NCBI GenBank assembly: GCA_009602735.1
Contig: WELA01003606.1
Location: 310,711-351,178, forward strand
Length of the DNA stretch: 40,468 bases
Direction: 5' to 3'
Source: Mesotaenium endlicherianum
Taxonomy: Eukaryota > Streptophyta > Zygnematophyceae > Zygnematales > Mesotaeniaceae
Part shown: positions 29,694-38,920 of the stretch, in pieces
How the letters are laid out: each line of letters opens with the position of its first letter
Position numbering within the stretch: the stretch's first letter is position 1
Notes under the pieces: generated by a model
Seen by the model: only the letters and a program-made list of their open reading frames with translations
Database searches by the model: none
What the model was told of the DNA's origin: nothing
Program-made: the position numbers and the translations under genes

Positions 29694-30655
29694 GTGAGCT
29701 CCATGACTAGCATGCCGTGCCTGGCCTCTGGCTTTGTCGCCCCTTTTTTGCAACCAGCCTCTGCCTGAATTGTTGATTAATCCAATGAAGGGAGCTTGGG
29801 GGGGGGGAAGGGGGGGGGGGGATGCAGGCTCAGAAGGTCTCAACGCGCACAAATCTGCGTGTGGTGACCTTGCAACCTCTTGCACTTGAAGCCTGAAGGT
29901 GTGCCCAAGGCTTGCGCCCTACCTGGCCCGTGTCTCTGCGCGCTTCATCGCAGCCACCTCTTGCCTGATTTGTCAATTAATGCAATGAAGGGCTGCCGGT
30001 GGGAGGGGGGGGTGTAGGCTCAGAAGCTGGCTGCCCCGCCAAATCTGCGTACTTCGACCCTGCAAGCTCTCGCACATCGAGGTGAGCGTGAGGACTTGCA
30101 CGCCCTGCCTGGCTTGTGGTTTTGCGCGTTCGTTTGCTGCCAGCCCCTGCCTGAATTGTTGATTAAGGCAAAGAAGGGGGGCTTTTGGGGGGGGGGGTGT
30201 GGGTGCATGCTCGAAAGCAGACTGCTCCGCACAAATCTCGTGCGTCGACCCTGCGACCACTTGCAGTTTGCACAAATCTCGTGCGTCGACCCTGCGACCA
30301 CTCGCAGTTACAGGTCAGCGCAAGGACTAGCACGCCTATCCCCCTGCCTTTTTGCATGTATGTGTGTGCGCATGACTTGCCTGCATACGCGCGTTCCTGT
30401 GCGCTTCATTGTGGGGCTGTGGGGCAGCTCGCAACAGCGCGCCCGTCGACGCTGCTGCACATGTGGCGCTCGTTGGGCACGCTGCTGCGGGCTGCCCGGC
30501 GTCGTGGGGCAGCCCGCAATAGCGCGCCCAATGACGCTGCTGTGCGTGTGGCGGTTGTCGGGCACGCTGCTGTGGGCTGCCGCTTGTCGTCGTCGTCGTC
30601 GTTGTTGTCTTCTTGCCTTCTCCTTATTCTAACACTGTTTCTCTTGTCCATGCAG
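29694..30655 (+). other. Intron-like region between the peroxidase exon and the transposase, with internal repeats
   Basis: It starts at GTGAGC and ends in CTTGTCCATGCAG (30655). A degenerate unit containing CTGCCTGAATTGTTGATTAA recurs at 29761, 29961 and 30147 (spacing 200 and 186), each followed by ATGAAGGG/G-runs and AGGTGAGC-like words. A ~41-bp direct repeat lies at 30228-30309, and an ~85-bp repeat starts at 30419 and 30504. The open frame through 30185-30655 has no recognisable domain. Confidence 0.65.
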
Positions 30656-33006
30656 ATTTTTCTCAACATGTCTCTTCCCTCCACGTCATCCGCATCGGCA
30701 CTTGCTGCAGGGTCATCATCTGCAAGGCTACCTCGTTTGAGCAATGCAATAGAGTGGGGCCATGTGTCGGTCAATTGGAGTGGGGCTACTCGGAAGTGGA
30801 AATGCAACTACTGCAGTAGAGAATTTGGCGGGGGAGTTCCTAGAATTCGCGGTCATTTTACGGGAGGGAGCAAGGATATTGGTGAGTGTGCAAAGGTACC
30901 CACAGAGGTTGTAGCGCTCATGATTAGGCGTCACCAGAACGTGTCGTCCATGGGGGAGGGCAAGAGACGTAGTAAGAGTGTCGTAGAGGAAAGACGTAGC
31001 CGCTTGCTTGGAAGGCCTTCTGCTGGTAATGGGGCTGGATATACCAGTCCAATTGCAAGTGCTGGGGGGGTAGGCTATGAGAGAGAGAGAGGACAAACGT
31101 CTCTCAATGACATGTTTCAGCGGATGAATGCTGATAAAGTTCATGAGGTAGTTGCCCGCTTTTTTTATGGTACTGGTTCTTCTTTCAATGTGGCTCGCTC
31201 CCCGTTGTTTAAGGACATGTTGGTTGCTGTCAGTAAGTACACACAGCAAACTGGTGTAGTGTACACCCCATTGAAAGACAAGCCTCTTGGAAGTGCTCTC
31301 TTAGATGCGGAGGTCAAGAGGCTAGAAGCGTGGGAGCAGACTCAGAAGAAGGGGTTGCCCTTTACAGGTTGTAGCGTTGTAGCAGATGGCTGGACAGATC
31401 CAAGCGGTCACCCTCTTCTGAATGTCCTCATGGTCATAGCAGGTGTGGAGATATTTGTAGATGCTATCAATACCGAAGGGGAGAGGAAGACGGGAGAGTA
31501 CATTGGTGAGCAGCTCCTTAAAGCTGTGGAGAAAATAGGGCCTGAGCATGTTGTACTTCTTTGCACTGACTCTGCAGCCAACATCAAGAAGGGGTGTGAG
31601 TTAGTTCAGAAAGAGCACCCGCACATATTTTGGGCACCGTGTGCTGCCCACATCCTAGACCTGCTGTTGAAAGATCTAGGCAAGATCCCCGAGCTAGCGG
31701 ACATCGTTGAGAGATTCAAAATTTTGGTTCAATTTGTGACTAACCACCATATGCCTCATGCACTCTATCGTGAGCATGGAGCGAGGCTATTGAATAAGTT
31801 AGAGTTGTTGAAACCAGGACCTACCAGATTTGCAAGTAACTTTCTTTGCTTGCAGAGGCTGATCAGTGTCAGGGATACATTACAAGCCATGGTGTCTGAT
31901 AGTAGGTGGCTTGAGTGGGCAGCGATGAACAATTGTGTGAGTGAGGCAACACGGATTAGGGATTTAATTCGTGACGATCCAGTTTGGGAGAAAATGAAAG
32001 TGTGGGTGGATGTGTGTGAGCCGATAGTGGTGCTTCTGCGTTTGGTGGATTCTTCAACGCCTTCATTAGGAAAAATTTGGCATCGGATGAGTGGGATCCA
32101 GAAGCATATTGCCAATTCACCAAGTCTCAAGGCTAGTCACAAGACCCAAGCAAAGAAGGAAGTGGAGGCACGTTGGGAGCAGCTTCACAGTCCGCTCCAT
32201 TCTGCAGGCAAGTGTTCATACTTGATGCTTCTTCTTATGTTCTCCATGGCATTAACATTATTTATTATGTTATTTAAATTTTGGCAAGAAATTTTGCCGG
32301 GCTAGCTTGTTGCTGTCAGGTGTTGCTATAAGGCAATGGTGTATGTAAGTCTTTGTGCGTCCTGCTGAGCATTATTGTTTTTGTGGTTGCAGCATACTAT
32401 CTGGACCCCGAGTTCCAGGACCATGACTCTTGGACCGCCGACAGGTGCCTACTCCCAGAGTACATGCAGGTGGTCAAGTGCATCATTGGAGGATCTGTAG
32501 CAGAACGTGCTAAGGTGGACCAAGAGTTGGCGCTCTATCGCCGATGTGGCGACACGTTCGGCGATGATGTTGTGAAGGCCAACAAGACCAAGATGCCAGC
32601 TCACATTTGGTGGGAAACATACGGAAGTGCGTGTCCTAACCTTCAAAGGGTTGCTATAAAAGTTCTCTCGCAACCTGCTTCTGCTGCTGCGTGTGAGAGA
32701 AACTGGTCTGAGTATGGTTTTGTTCATAACCCGCTACGAAATAGGCTGCTTGCAACGAGAGCAAGGAAGCTAGTGTATGTGCATTCCATGTTGAGGCTGC
32801 AAGAGAAGAGTGTGAAGTTGCTAAGCGGAGAAAGCGTTGGAGAAACGTCTTGGGTGGAGGAAGCAGACTTTGTGGAAGCGGAGGTAGTACCTTCCCAAGA
32901 TAACGTTGAGTTGTCTGAGGAAGAAGGGGCAGAGGAGGAGGTGGAGGAGCTGCCTCTTACTGTGGCAGCTCCAGGTAGAAGAAAATTCAGGTCAATTGAC
33001 TACTAG
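30656..33006 (+). CDS. hAT transposase (BED zinc finger, DUF659, hAT dimerisation), two exons
   Basis: Exon 1 is 30656-32207, exon 2 is 32393-33006. The likely start is ATG 30668 (MSLPSTSSA); CAG before 30656 is a possible 3' splice site. Order: Ser/Ala-rich tail; BED zinc finger (WKCNYCSREF, then RIRGHF and ECAKVP, about residues 40-75); a DUF659/RNase H-like core with DGWTDPSGHPLLN and CTDSAANIKKGC supplying Asp residues (about 245 and 305) and APCAAHILDLLLKD; then the C-terminal hAT dimerisation segment (SQPASAAACERNWSEYGFVH, NPLRNRL) with the expected Glu, and an acidic tail. Joined length from the ATG is about 718 codons with no stop. It should bind the element ends in the nucleus and cut and paste the element. 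Confidence 0.93.
32208..32392 (+). other. GC-AG intron in the hAT transposase
   Basis: The donor is CAG|GCAAGT, the strong consensus for the rare GC-type 5' splice site. The acceptor is GTGGTTGCAG (to 32392). Removal of 185 bases joins frame 2 to frame 1 within one Ala codon and yields the conserved hAT order LHSA-AYYLDPEF. A GT donor giving the same junction is not present. Confidence 0.85.
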
Positions 33007-33860
33007 TCTTTATATGTAGCTTGCATGTGATTAACAGGAAAAAACAAAACTGGAAGAGTCTTAATATATTTTATTATAATGTTGAATCCTATTAGCTTGC
33101 AAGTTATTTTTACCACCTTATGACAAAACGGCAAGATAAGTAAGGAACATCTTATGACAGAGGTAGGATTTGCATGTCATTGATGATTTGTATGAGTTTT
33201 TTTTTTGCAATCATGTAAGATTAAATTGTTGACACATGAAATTTAATTTGCTATTACATGAACCATTAATAAAGAAAGGGTAGGATACGTATTGTTGCAT
33301 ATTTATCTGGTTAAGAAGCAATTCATACGTTATTGACCATGTAGGTAACTTGTAACTTGTGCACTAAAAGTTACCACGCATACACATTTTGCGCTTCAAA
33401 ATGTGTACCCAAAACTCTCTTCATGTGTAATTGGAAATCATTTTTCTTATCATAACAACCTATATGACTCTGTCTTGAACAAGGAGGTCATTTGAGTTAA
33501 GTTTGGACACAGCTAATTAGGAAATTTGCCAAATAATATGAATCACAAATAGAGGATAAAGTATTAAATAATCCAATATGCCATACACCAAACATGGAAT
33601 GTAATATGCACTTGTTTATAGATAAAACATACACCATCTTGAATGGACATAGTGATAAGTTACTGTGATTATAGTGTGCATCATTCACATTTTGCTGCCA
33701 GCACCGACGGCCAACTGGGTGAAGGGGAAAAAAAAAACTTCAAAAGTTTCCGTAATATATTTTTTCTTTAACAAAAAACGCCTTCATTAGGAAATTTTTT
33801 GTTGCTGCCCGGATTACTCAAAAAAAAGTACAATTGTACGATTACGCGTGCGACCGTCAG
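33007..33860 (+). other. hAT 3' region: AT-rich, polyadenylation signal
   Basis: No gene. AATAAA lies at 33268-33273, 262 bases after the stop. Near 33778 an 18-base stretch (ACGCCTTCATTAGGAAA core) repeats transposase coding sequence at about 32058, possibly filler DNA from an old repair event. Confidence 0.55.
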
Positions 33861-34011
33861 GACTTACCGTCGACGTTCAAACTTAACGTCGTGACGTCGA
33901 CATTAGCACATATTAAGCGTATCAAGCGTATTGAGCTATTTTGTTACATAACGAATTTAGCGTATTAGCGTTTATAGCGTATATAGCGTACTAACGTATG
34001 GCGTAACCCTG
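33861..34011. repeat. Right subterminal repeats and terminal inverted repeat of the hAT
   Basis: GTCGACG (33869-33875) and CGTCGAC (33895-33901) form an inverted repeat. Then AGCGTAT/AGCGTTT/AGCGTAC words recur about seven times from 33914 to 34000. GCGTATCAAGCGTA is shared with the left end at 26665. The TIR is 33995-34011, ending GGCGTAACCCTG. Confidence 0.8.
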
Positions 34012-34019
34012 CTCCATTC
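34012..34019. repeat. Target-site duplication CTCCATTC of the hAT, right copy
   Basis: Exact match to 26589-26596. Element III coding resumes on the far side in the same frame. Confidence 0.95.
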
Positions 34020-34482
34020 GACCATCACGCCCTTGGACCTTCACTTGTCCTGTGCTCTAGTGCACTTGAGAGTTGGCTTTTCTTAGCCATGGTCGGCCCA
34101 ATATCACCTCATGGTGACCTAACTCTGCCTGCTCTATAACTTCCTTACTCCGGTGCCCCGCTACTTCCACGTGAATAGCTTTCATAGGTGCACCACACTT
34201 GAGTCTCTGCCCATTCGCCAAAATTGCCTCCTGAGGCTCATAATTCTTCTGCACAGGGATTCACCACTCTTTCACCAGCTTCTTGTGCACAAAATTTGCA
34301 CTTGCGCCACTGTTGACCATACACTTCGCCTTGTTGCCGTCGACTACTCCTTCCACGATGATAGGCTTGTCAACATCTCGTCCTTTGCTTCTCGGCAGGC
34401 TCCTTGGGATAACCTCTTTGTGAGTTCTCGTCTTCACGCCAGTAGACACCCCAGAACGACTTACTGGCGTCCTCGTTTTTCC
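34020..34482 (-). pseudogene. Element III pol, protease part
   Basis: The -1 frame relative to gag reads GKTRTPVSRSGVSTG, IIVEGVVDGNKAKCMVNSGASANFVHKKLVKEW. The retropepsin motif normally has Asp in D-S/T-G; here it is Asn (codon at 34314-34312), which removes the catalytic residue. A TGA (34263-34261) and a TAG (34059-34057) interrupt the frame. LGHHEVILGRPWLRKAN follows, the usual second protease signature (ILG.PWL). It runs directly into the hAT insertion. Confidence 0.88.
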
Positions 34483-35489
34483 TGCTGTTGAAATTGCTTC
34501 GCCTTCACACGACAGTCTCGAGCCAGATGTCAAAGCTTGCCACAATTATAGCAGGGTCCTCTCGGCTTAAAATTTTGCTGCCTGCGCTGGTATCGAACAA
34601 GTCCCAACTCCATGGGTACTGGACCTTGTCCACTCGTGATTGGCGCTTGAGATCCAAAGGGTCGATAACCTCCAAAGTTATGGTTGCCCCACTGCCTCTG
34701 ACTATACTCCACAGCGTCGACCCTTGTTGCCAATGCCATCATTTCTCCAAGACTGGTAGAGTCCTTGAGCGCCACTTCCTTGGCCACAGGTGGCTTGAGT
34801 CCCCTCTTGAACTTGTCCATCATCTCCGACTTGTGCATAAATGGACATTGAAGCACCAGCTTGTTGAAGCGCGATACATACTCCTAAACGCTTCCTCGTT
34901 GACGAAGGCGCACCAATAGGTCTCGAGCGGTAGCCTCGGGTGCAATAGGCTGAAATTGCCTTTTCAAGCCTTCAAATAGCTGATCAACAGTAGCAGGAAC
35001 TCCAAACAGCTGCTCCTGTCGCTCATACCAAGCTCCAGCACTCTTCTTCAGCAAAGTAATCACAAAGGCGACTTGCCTGTCAGGCGTGAGCGCAAAATAC
35101 TCCATAAACTTCTTCACTCCAAAAATCCATTGATGAACAGGCAACGATCCACGCTCTCCAGTATACACTTCAGGCTTGGGCGCACGCACTCCCGATGCGG
35201 ATGGAATAACTGGTTGCACCACTAGGTTAACATGAATTGGTGGCACAACAGGTGTAGGTGCCGAACTCGTCGAAGCGGCGTTCCCAACAATAACTCGCAC
35301 CATTCTCTCCACCTCCGCGCGCATATTTTGTTGAAATTGGGCGTAGACTTCTCCTCCAATTGCAGTTGCCATTTGCCTTAGCATCGCCTGCATCTCTGGT
35401 TGCTCTCTGGTCATTGTTGGTGGTGCCTGCCCCGCGCACTCAACATGCTCGACATGTTCGCCTCCTCCAGCTGCCGACTGCGACTCCAT
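34461..35489 (-). pseudogene. Element III gag
   Basis: It starts at ATG 35489 (MESQSAAGGG). The capsid domain contains VHQWIFGVKKFMEYF, ITLLKKSAGAWYE, LFEGLKRQFQPI, then after a TAG (34886-34884) EYVSRFNKLVLQCPFM and FKRGLKPPVAKEV. A zinc knuckle CYNCGKL-x-HLARDC has a TGA (34532-34530) in place of its residue before His. The frame ends at TAA 34463-34461 near an A-rich stretch where pol continues in the -1 frame. I do not see a canonical slippery heptamer here. Confidence 0.88.
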
Positions 35490-35512
35490 AATATAATTTG
35501 CAAACTAGCCCA

Positions 35513-35524
35513 GCTCCGATACCA
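35513..35524 (-). other. Primer-binding site of element III
   Basis: The minus strand reads TGGTATCGGAGC two bases inside the 5' LTR, identical to those of elements I and II. Confidence 0.85.
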
Positions 35525-35526
35525 GA

Positions 35527-36268
35527 TGAAAGGGGCAGAGTGCCCTAGTGGAAGCGTAGTGACTCACGAGGAAAGGAACTAATTGCAGTCATACTAAAGA
35601 GTGCAGCGGCATATCACTAAGAAAGCTTAGGAAAATTACTCAACATTTTGAGTTGCAAGAACTGCTCACAAATGATGTAGGATGAAAGGTTTTGTCATCA
35701 CAAACGTGTAGAAGTTTACAGAAGTGAAAATTGATGAGAAACAAAGAAGTTATGGCTATTCATAATTTTCTGCCTAACTGCTCCTCCCTAGGAGGAAGCT
35801 ACGGATTTTCTCAAGTGTTCGTCAAATCGTCCCTTGCAGAATATTCGTGAGTAAGCCAGATCAGTCTAATCTGACTTCTCGGGTAGAATTGACGTCCATA
35901 TACATGCATCGACATTACTAGAATATTCTATCTTAGACGCGCTAGGCTAATCCGAAACTTCCAGGTAAATCGACCTAGTCGGCACTCGCGTCAGCCGAAC
36001 TTACGTGAAGGTTCGAGTACACTCTAACGGGCCAGATCGCTCGACGCTGTCGGTCAATCCGATGGTCGCGCTCACCGCGAATTAAGGACAGTCGTCAACC
36101 GACCTCAAAACTAATTGAACTTCGGAAATCCATAACTCTCTCAATACTTGACCAAATTCGATGAACTTTATATCAAAATGACCACTAAAATGCACTCTAT
36201 ACTACTATACAATCAACTTATACTTTCATGAAACTCAAAATTGCACTTTAGAAACCAATGACCTTACA
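35527..36268 (-). repeat. 5' LTR of element III
   Basis: 742 bp, pairing with 6025-6767. It is followed outwards by CCTTT, which matches the CCTCT at 6020-6024 at four of five positions. Confidence 0.9.
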
Positions 36269-37681
36269 CCTTTCGACCGACTTCTAAATTGTGATTCGTG
36301 TTGGTAAATCGCGTCCTCTCCATGTCGGGGCAATTTGTACAAAGTCTTTGAGAAAGCCTCTAAAGAATCTTGAGCTTGAGAAATAACACGCTAAAAAGGC
36401 ACTCTAGAAATCCGCTTCTCAAGAGTGGATTCTCAAGCGATTTGAGGCCGCTTGAAAGGCCGAAAAAATCTAGAGTGCATGTGGGGAGTCACTGGGTACC
36501 ACATGACAACGTTAGAGCCGCTCGACAAACGTTTCAAGTTTGTGAGACTGCGCGAACTTGAAATCACTTTCAGGTTGTCGCAACTTGAAAATGTTTGGTA
36601 GACTAAAGGTGAATATGATAGGAAAATCAAGTAAAATTGGTACGATCAAGTGTCATCAAGTCATTTGTCTCGCTGAAGCTTGAACAGCTTGACTCATGGG
36701 TTGAGTCGTAAACGAGGTTATCGACCCAGCCCAACGTGACGAAAAGCGAGCGTGATCCGGCGTGATCGCTGGATTCAAAGCCGCAAAATTTGAAAGCAGT
36801 CCATTTGCCCCTGTCATGTTAGCGTCATGTCATGTTGGCGTCAACTTGTCCCGGGAAAAATCCTTTTCTTTCAACCTAAGAAAGAACGCACATCTCAACC
36901 ATGTAGGCAAAAAGTGTGTGCGCCCCAAACCATGTAGGCAATTTGAAAAGCGGAATATCGATCTCAATCGACTAATTTATGCTTACTTCATGCTTCGTCA
37001 TCCTACGGATCCTGACCGCCTGTGCAGAGGCGCACTTGAGCACAGCCTCACCAACAGGCAAAAGCACCTTCCTCGTTGCGCAAGGGCACTCACAGGCACC
37101 CGCGGGCGCAGGCGCACGCGCGCGCGAACGTGCATTGGCTTGCGCTGCCCGCAAGCATGTACTATTTTACACTTCAAGAAAGCTCTGAGGTGGCAAGGAG
37201 TTGTGCAGCGCTCAAGTTCCCGCAGGCCCGCGTTTTAATGCCGTCTATGAAAGACTCCCTCTTATTGCCCCTCCTCCGCCCCCCCCCCCCTCTCTTCCTT
37301 ACAAGAGGGGGGGGGGGCTGCTCCACCCCTGCCAATCGTGTGGAGTGAGTTGCGAAGAACGCGGTCCTGCCTTACACTTCGCACTTTTTTACGAGTTGCC
37401 TGCAACTCCTCTCGCTCCCACCTGGAAGAAGAATGCGGATTCTCCACATCCTCTACACTGAGTCGGGAAGAAAGACGAGGAGTGAAGGCGTCAAGCAGCT
37501 GCTTTGCTTTCACATCCCATGCCCCCCTGCAGTCGAGACTTCAAGAGTATCCAAATTTTGCTCCTAGCTGTATATCTTTCCTGGCCCGCCCACTACACTA
37601 CCCTTGCCCTTCCCTCGTTCCAGAAGAAACTCGTAAGCCAGCTCACTCCACCTACCACGCCAACGAGCCTCTGCACTCTGC

Positions 37682-37682
<1 letters not shown>
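36269..37682. other. Flanking region with no recognisable gene
   Basis: Mixed sequence without a supported gene. At 37280-37318 a C-run, TCTCTT, a short loop, AAGAG and a G-run could fold as a hairpin. Short open frames around 36762-37868 show no domain. Confidence 0.5.
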
Positions 37683-37774
<92 letters not shown>

Positions 37775-37775
37775 N
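37683..37775. other. 92-base poly-C run ending in N (probable assembly artefact)
   Basis: Uninterrupted C from 37683 to 37774, then N. It abuts the coding exon of the sulfate transporter. Long homopolymer G/C next to an N is typical of read-end or gap-filling error, so sequence continuity from 37682 to 37776 should not be trusted. Confidence 0.75.
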
Positions 37776-37923
37776 GCGTGGCGCCGGGGCGGCGCACCGC
37801 GCTCCGACAGACGGCGTCCGCGTCGGCCATGGAGAGGAAGAAGCGGTCGAGGCCCACACGCTCGATGAAGCCCGCCTGGCTCAGCTTCTCCATCACGCGC
37901 CCCGACGGGTTCGCCAGCGCCAG
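37776..37923 (-). CDS. Sulfate transporter, STAS-domain exon (C-terminal part)
   Basis: The minus strand starts after GATGCAG, a 3' splice site, with LALANPSGRVMEKLSQAGF, IERVGLDRFFLSMADA and DAVC. This is the end of a STAS domain as in plant-type SULTR/SLC26 sulfate transporters (LANP, VMEKL, FLSM-DAV-C). STAS is the cytoplasmic regulatory domain after the membrane part of these H+/sulfate carriers. The exon continues RSAVRRPGAT into the N and poly-C, so its end and the stop codon are not seen. It joins in phase 0 to the exon at 38837. Confidence 0.85.
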
Positions 37924-38836
37924 CTGCATCCCTCACGTTACCAGTACAAAAAAATAAGAAAACCCGTACAAATCTGTAAAAAATAATCGTTGAACGCTGT
38001 GTAAAAGATGTATACATGTCCACATACACGATCGAGCATAATCAATCACAAAGGCAACGCGATCGATACACGGGCACTGAGGGTCTGCATCATGCACCCA
38101 TAACTGCGGAGGGAAATAAGCAAAGGCATGCAAAAGAGCACCACATGCGGGAAAGACCCTGCAACACCAGACCCTTGCTCCCTGCCAAAGCGAGACCCCA
38201 CCTCCCCCACGCAGCCAGCCACCCCGCCACCCACTTCCCTTCCCCCGGTTCCCCCGGGCCACCCACCCATACCCTCCCCTCACCCCAATTTCTCACAAGA
38301 ACCAATAATAAATAGAGCGATACGGGACCACGAGTCGAGCTGTACTGAGAGGAGGCATGCAGGATGCCGGCAGGACCCTGCTCCCGCAGGCCCCGCAGAG
38401 CCAGAGCAAGAGCAAGAGCCGTAAGCACAGCCTGCCTTGCTTGGAAATGCGATGACTATTCTCACTCAAAGACTTGGTGAAGACAAGTCCCTGGCGATCG
38501 GGGAGCGGGCCAGCAACAGGCGCCAGCTGGCGCTTCCGGCAGGCAAGCGCACGGCCTTGCCATGAAGCCTGTTCTAGGATTACGAGTGTGCCCTTTTCTA
38601 TTATTGGGGTTTCGAATGTGCGCTCGTTCAATTCAAAGCTAGTTGCTCTCCAACGTAGGCTTCGGGAGAGGGCTGGAAGAGGAGGGCACGTGTCTGCGTG
38701 CGTGCGTGCATGCGTGCGTGCATGCGTGCGTGCGCGCGCCTGGATACTAGTGTGCCGCGTGCGAGCGAGCATGTCAAGCGGATGCCCTGCTTGCGGCAGA
38801 GGGGCGTGGAGTAGGCTGAGGGAGGCGAGCGCCCAC
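37924..38836 (-). other. Intron between the two STAS exons
   Basis: On the minus strand it runs from CAG|GTGGGC (donor at 38836) to GATGCAG (acceptor ending 37924), 913 bases. Phase 0 on both sides gives RHVQ-LALANP, the normal order in this family. It contains a TGCG/TGCA microsatellite at about 38694-38740. Confidence 0.8.
38694..38740. repeat. TGCG/TGCA microsatellite
   Basis: Repeated GTGCGTGCATGCGTGC units, alternating purine and pyrimidine, inside the sulfate transporter intron. Confidence 0.85.
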
Positions 38837-38920
38837 CTGGACGTGGCGCTGCTTGAGCGCGCGGTCAAGCTCCTCGAGCGCGCGGATGCCCGTCGTGTCT
38901 ATCTCTGCGACAGCTGTCAT
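38837..38920 (-). CDS. Sulfate transporter, STAS-domain exon (upstream part)
   Basis: The minus strand reads MTAVAEIDTTGIRALEELD then RALKQRHVQ and a GTGGGC donor. AEIDTTGIRALEEL is the STAS core (the D-T/S-T-G loop; in many SULTRs the Thr or Ser there is a regulatory site). The 5' boundary is uncertain: ATGACAG could be the 3' splice site, with the exon starting at 38913, or the exon may extend a little further. The membrane-spanning exons must lie beyond the right edge; I found none between 38921 and 40468. Confidence 0.85.

Larger units (their letters stand above)
26597..34011 (+). mobile_element. Complete hAT DNA transposon (7415 bp) carrying a host-gene exon and repeats
   Basis: It is flanked by a perfect 8-bp duplication. 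The ends are CATGGTTACGCCGTACG and, inverted, CAGGGTTACGCCATACG, matching at 15 of 17 positions; CAGGG is the usual hAT terminus. Inside are subterminal GCGTA-rich repeats at both ends, a G-rich tandem repeat array, a probable ascorbate-peroxidase exon, intron-like repeats, and an intact two-exon transposase. It is inserted in the protease-RT linker of element III. With an open transposase and matching ends it may be autonomous. hAT elements are usually 2.5-5 kb, so this one is large because of the non-transposase cargo. Confidence 0.95.
6025..36268 (-). mobile_element. Ty3/gypsy element III, old outer host of the nested insertions
   Basis: It is bounded by LTRs at 35527-36268 (5') and 6025-6767 (3'), with the PBS inside the former and the polypurine tract inside the latter. 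Internal coding sequence on the minus strand appears in order gag (35489-34461), protease (34480-34020), RT (26588-25612), RNase H and integrase zinc finger (9650-8764), then integrase core and chromodomain (8043-6734). Removing the three insertions and their target duplications leaves about 6.1 kb, a normal size for this superfamily. The frame contains many stops and indels, so it is dead. Confidence 0.92.

Noticed and set aside
27384..29885. Several long minus-strand frames rich in Pro, Ser and Leu, repeated unit by unit
   Set aside because: They are the antisense of the G-rich tandem repeats; the same peptide recurs because the DNA repeats, and no domain or start context supports a gene.
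30185..30655. N-terminal extension of the transposase frame
   Set aside because: It is open but has no domain, contains an 85-bp DNA repeat, and ends at a good 3' splice site; the BED domain starts after ATG 30668.
37338..38029. Poly-proline and poly-glycine proteins
   Set aside because: Translation of the 92-base poly-C/poly-G run, which looks like an assembly artefact.
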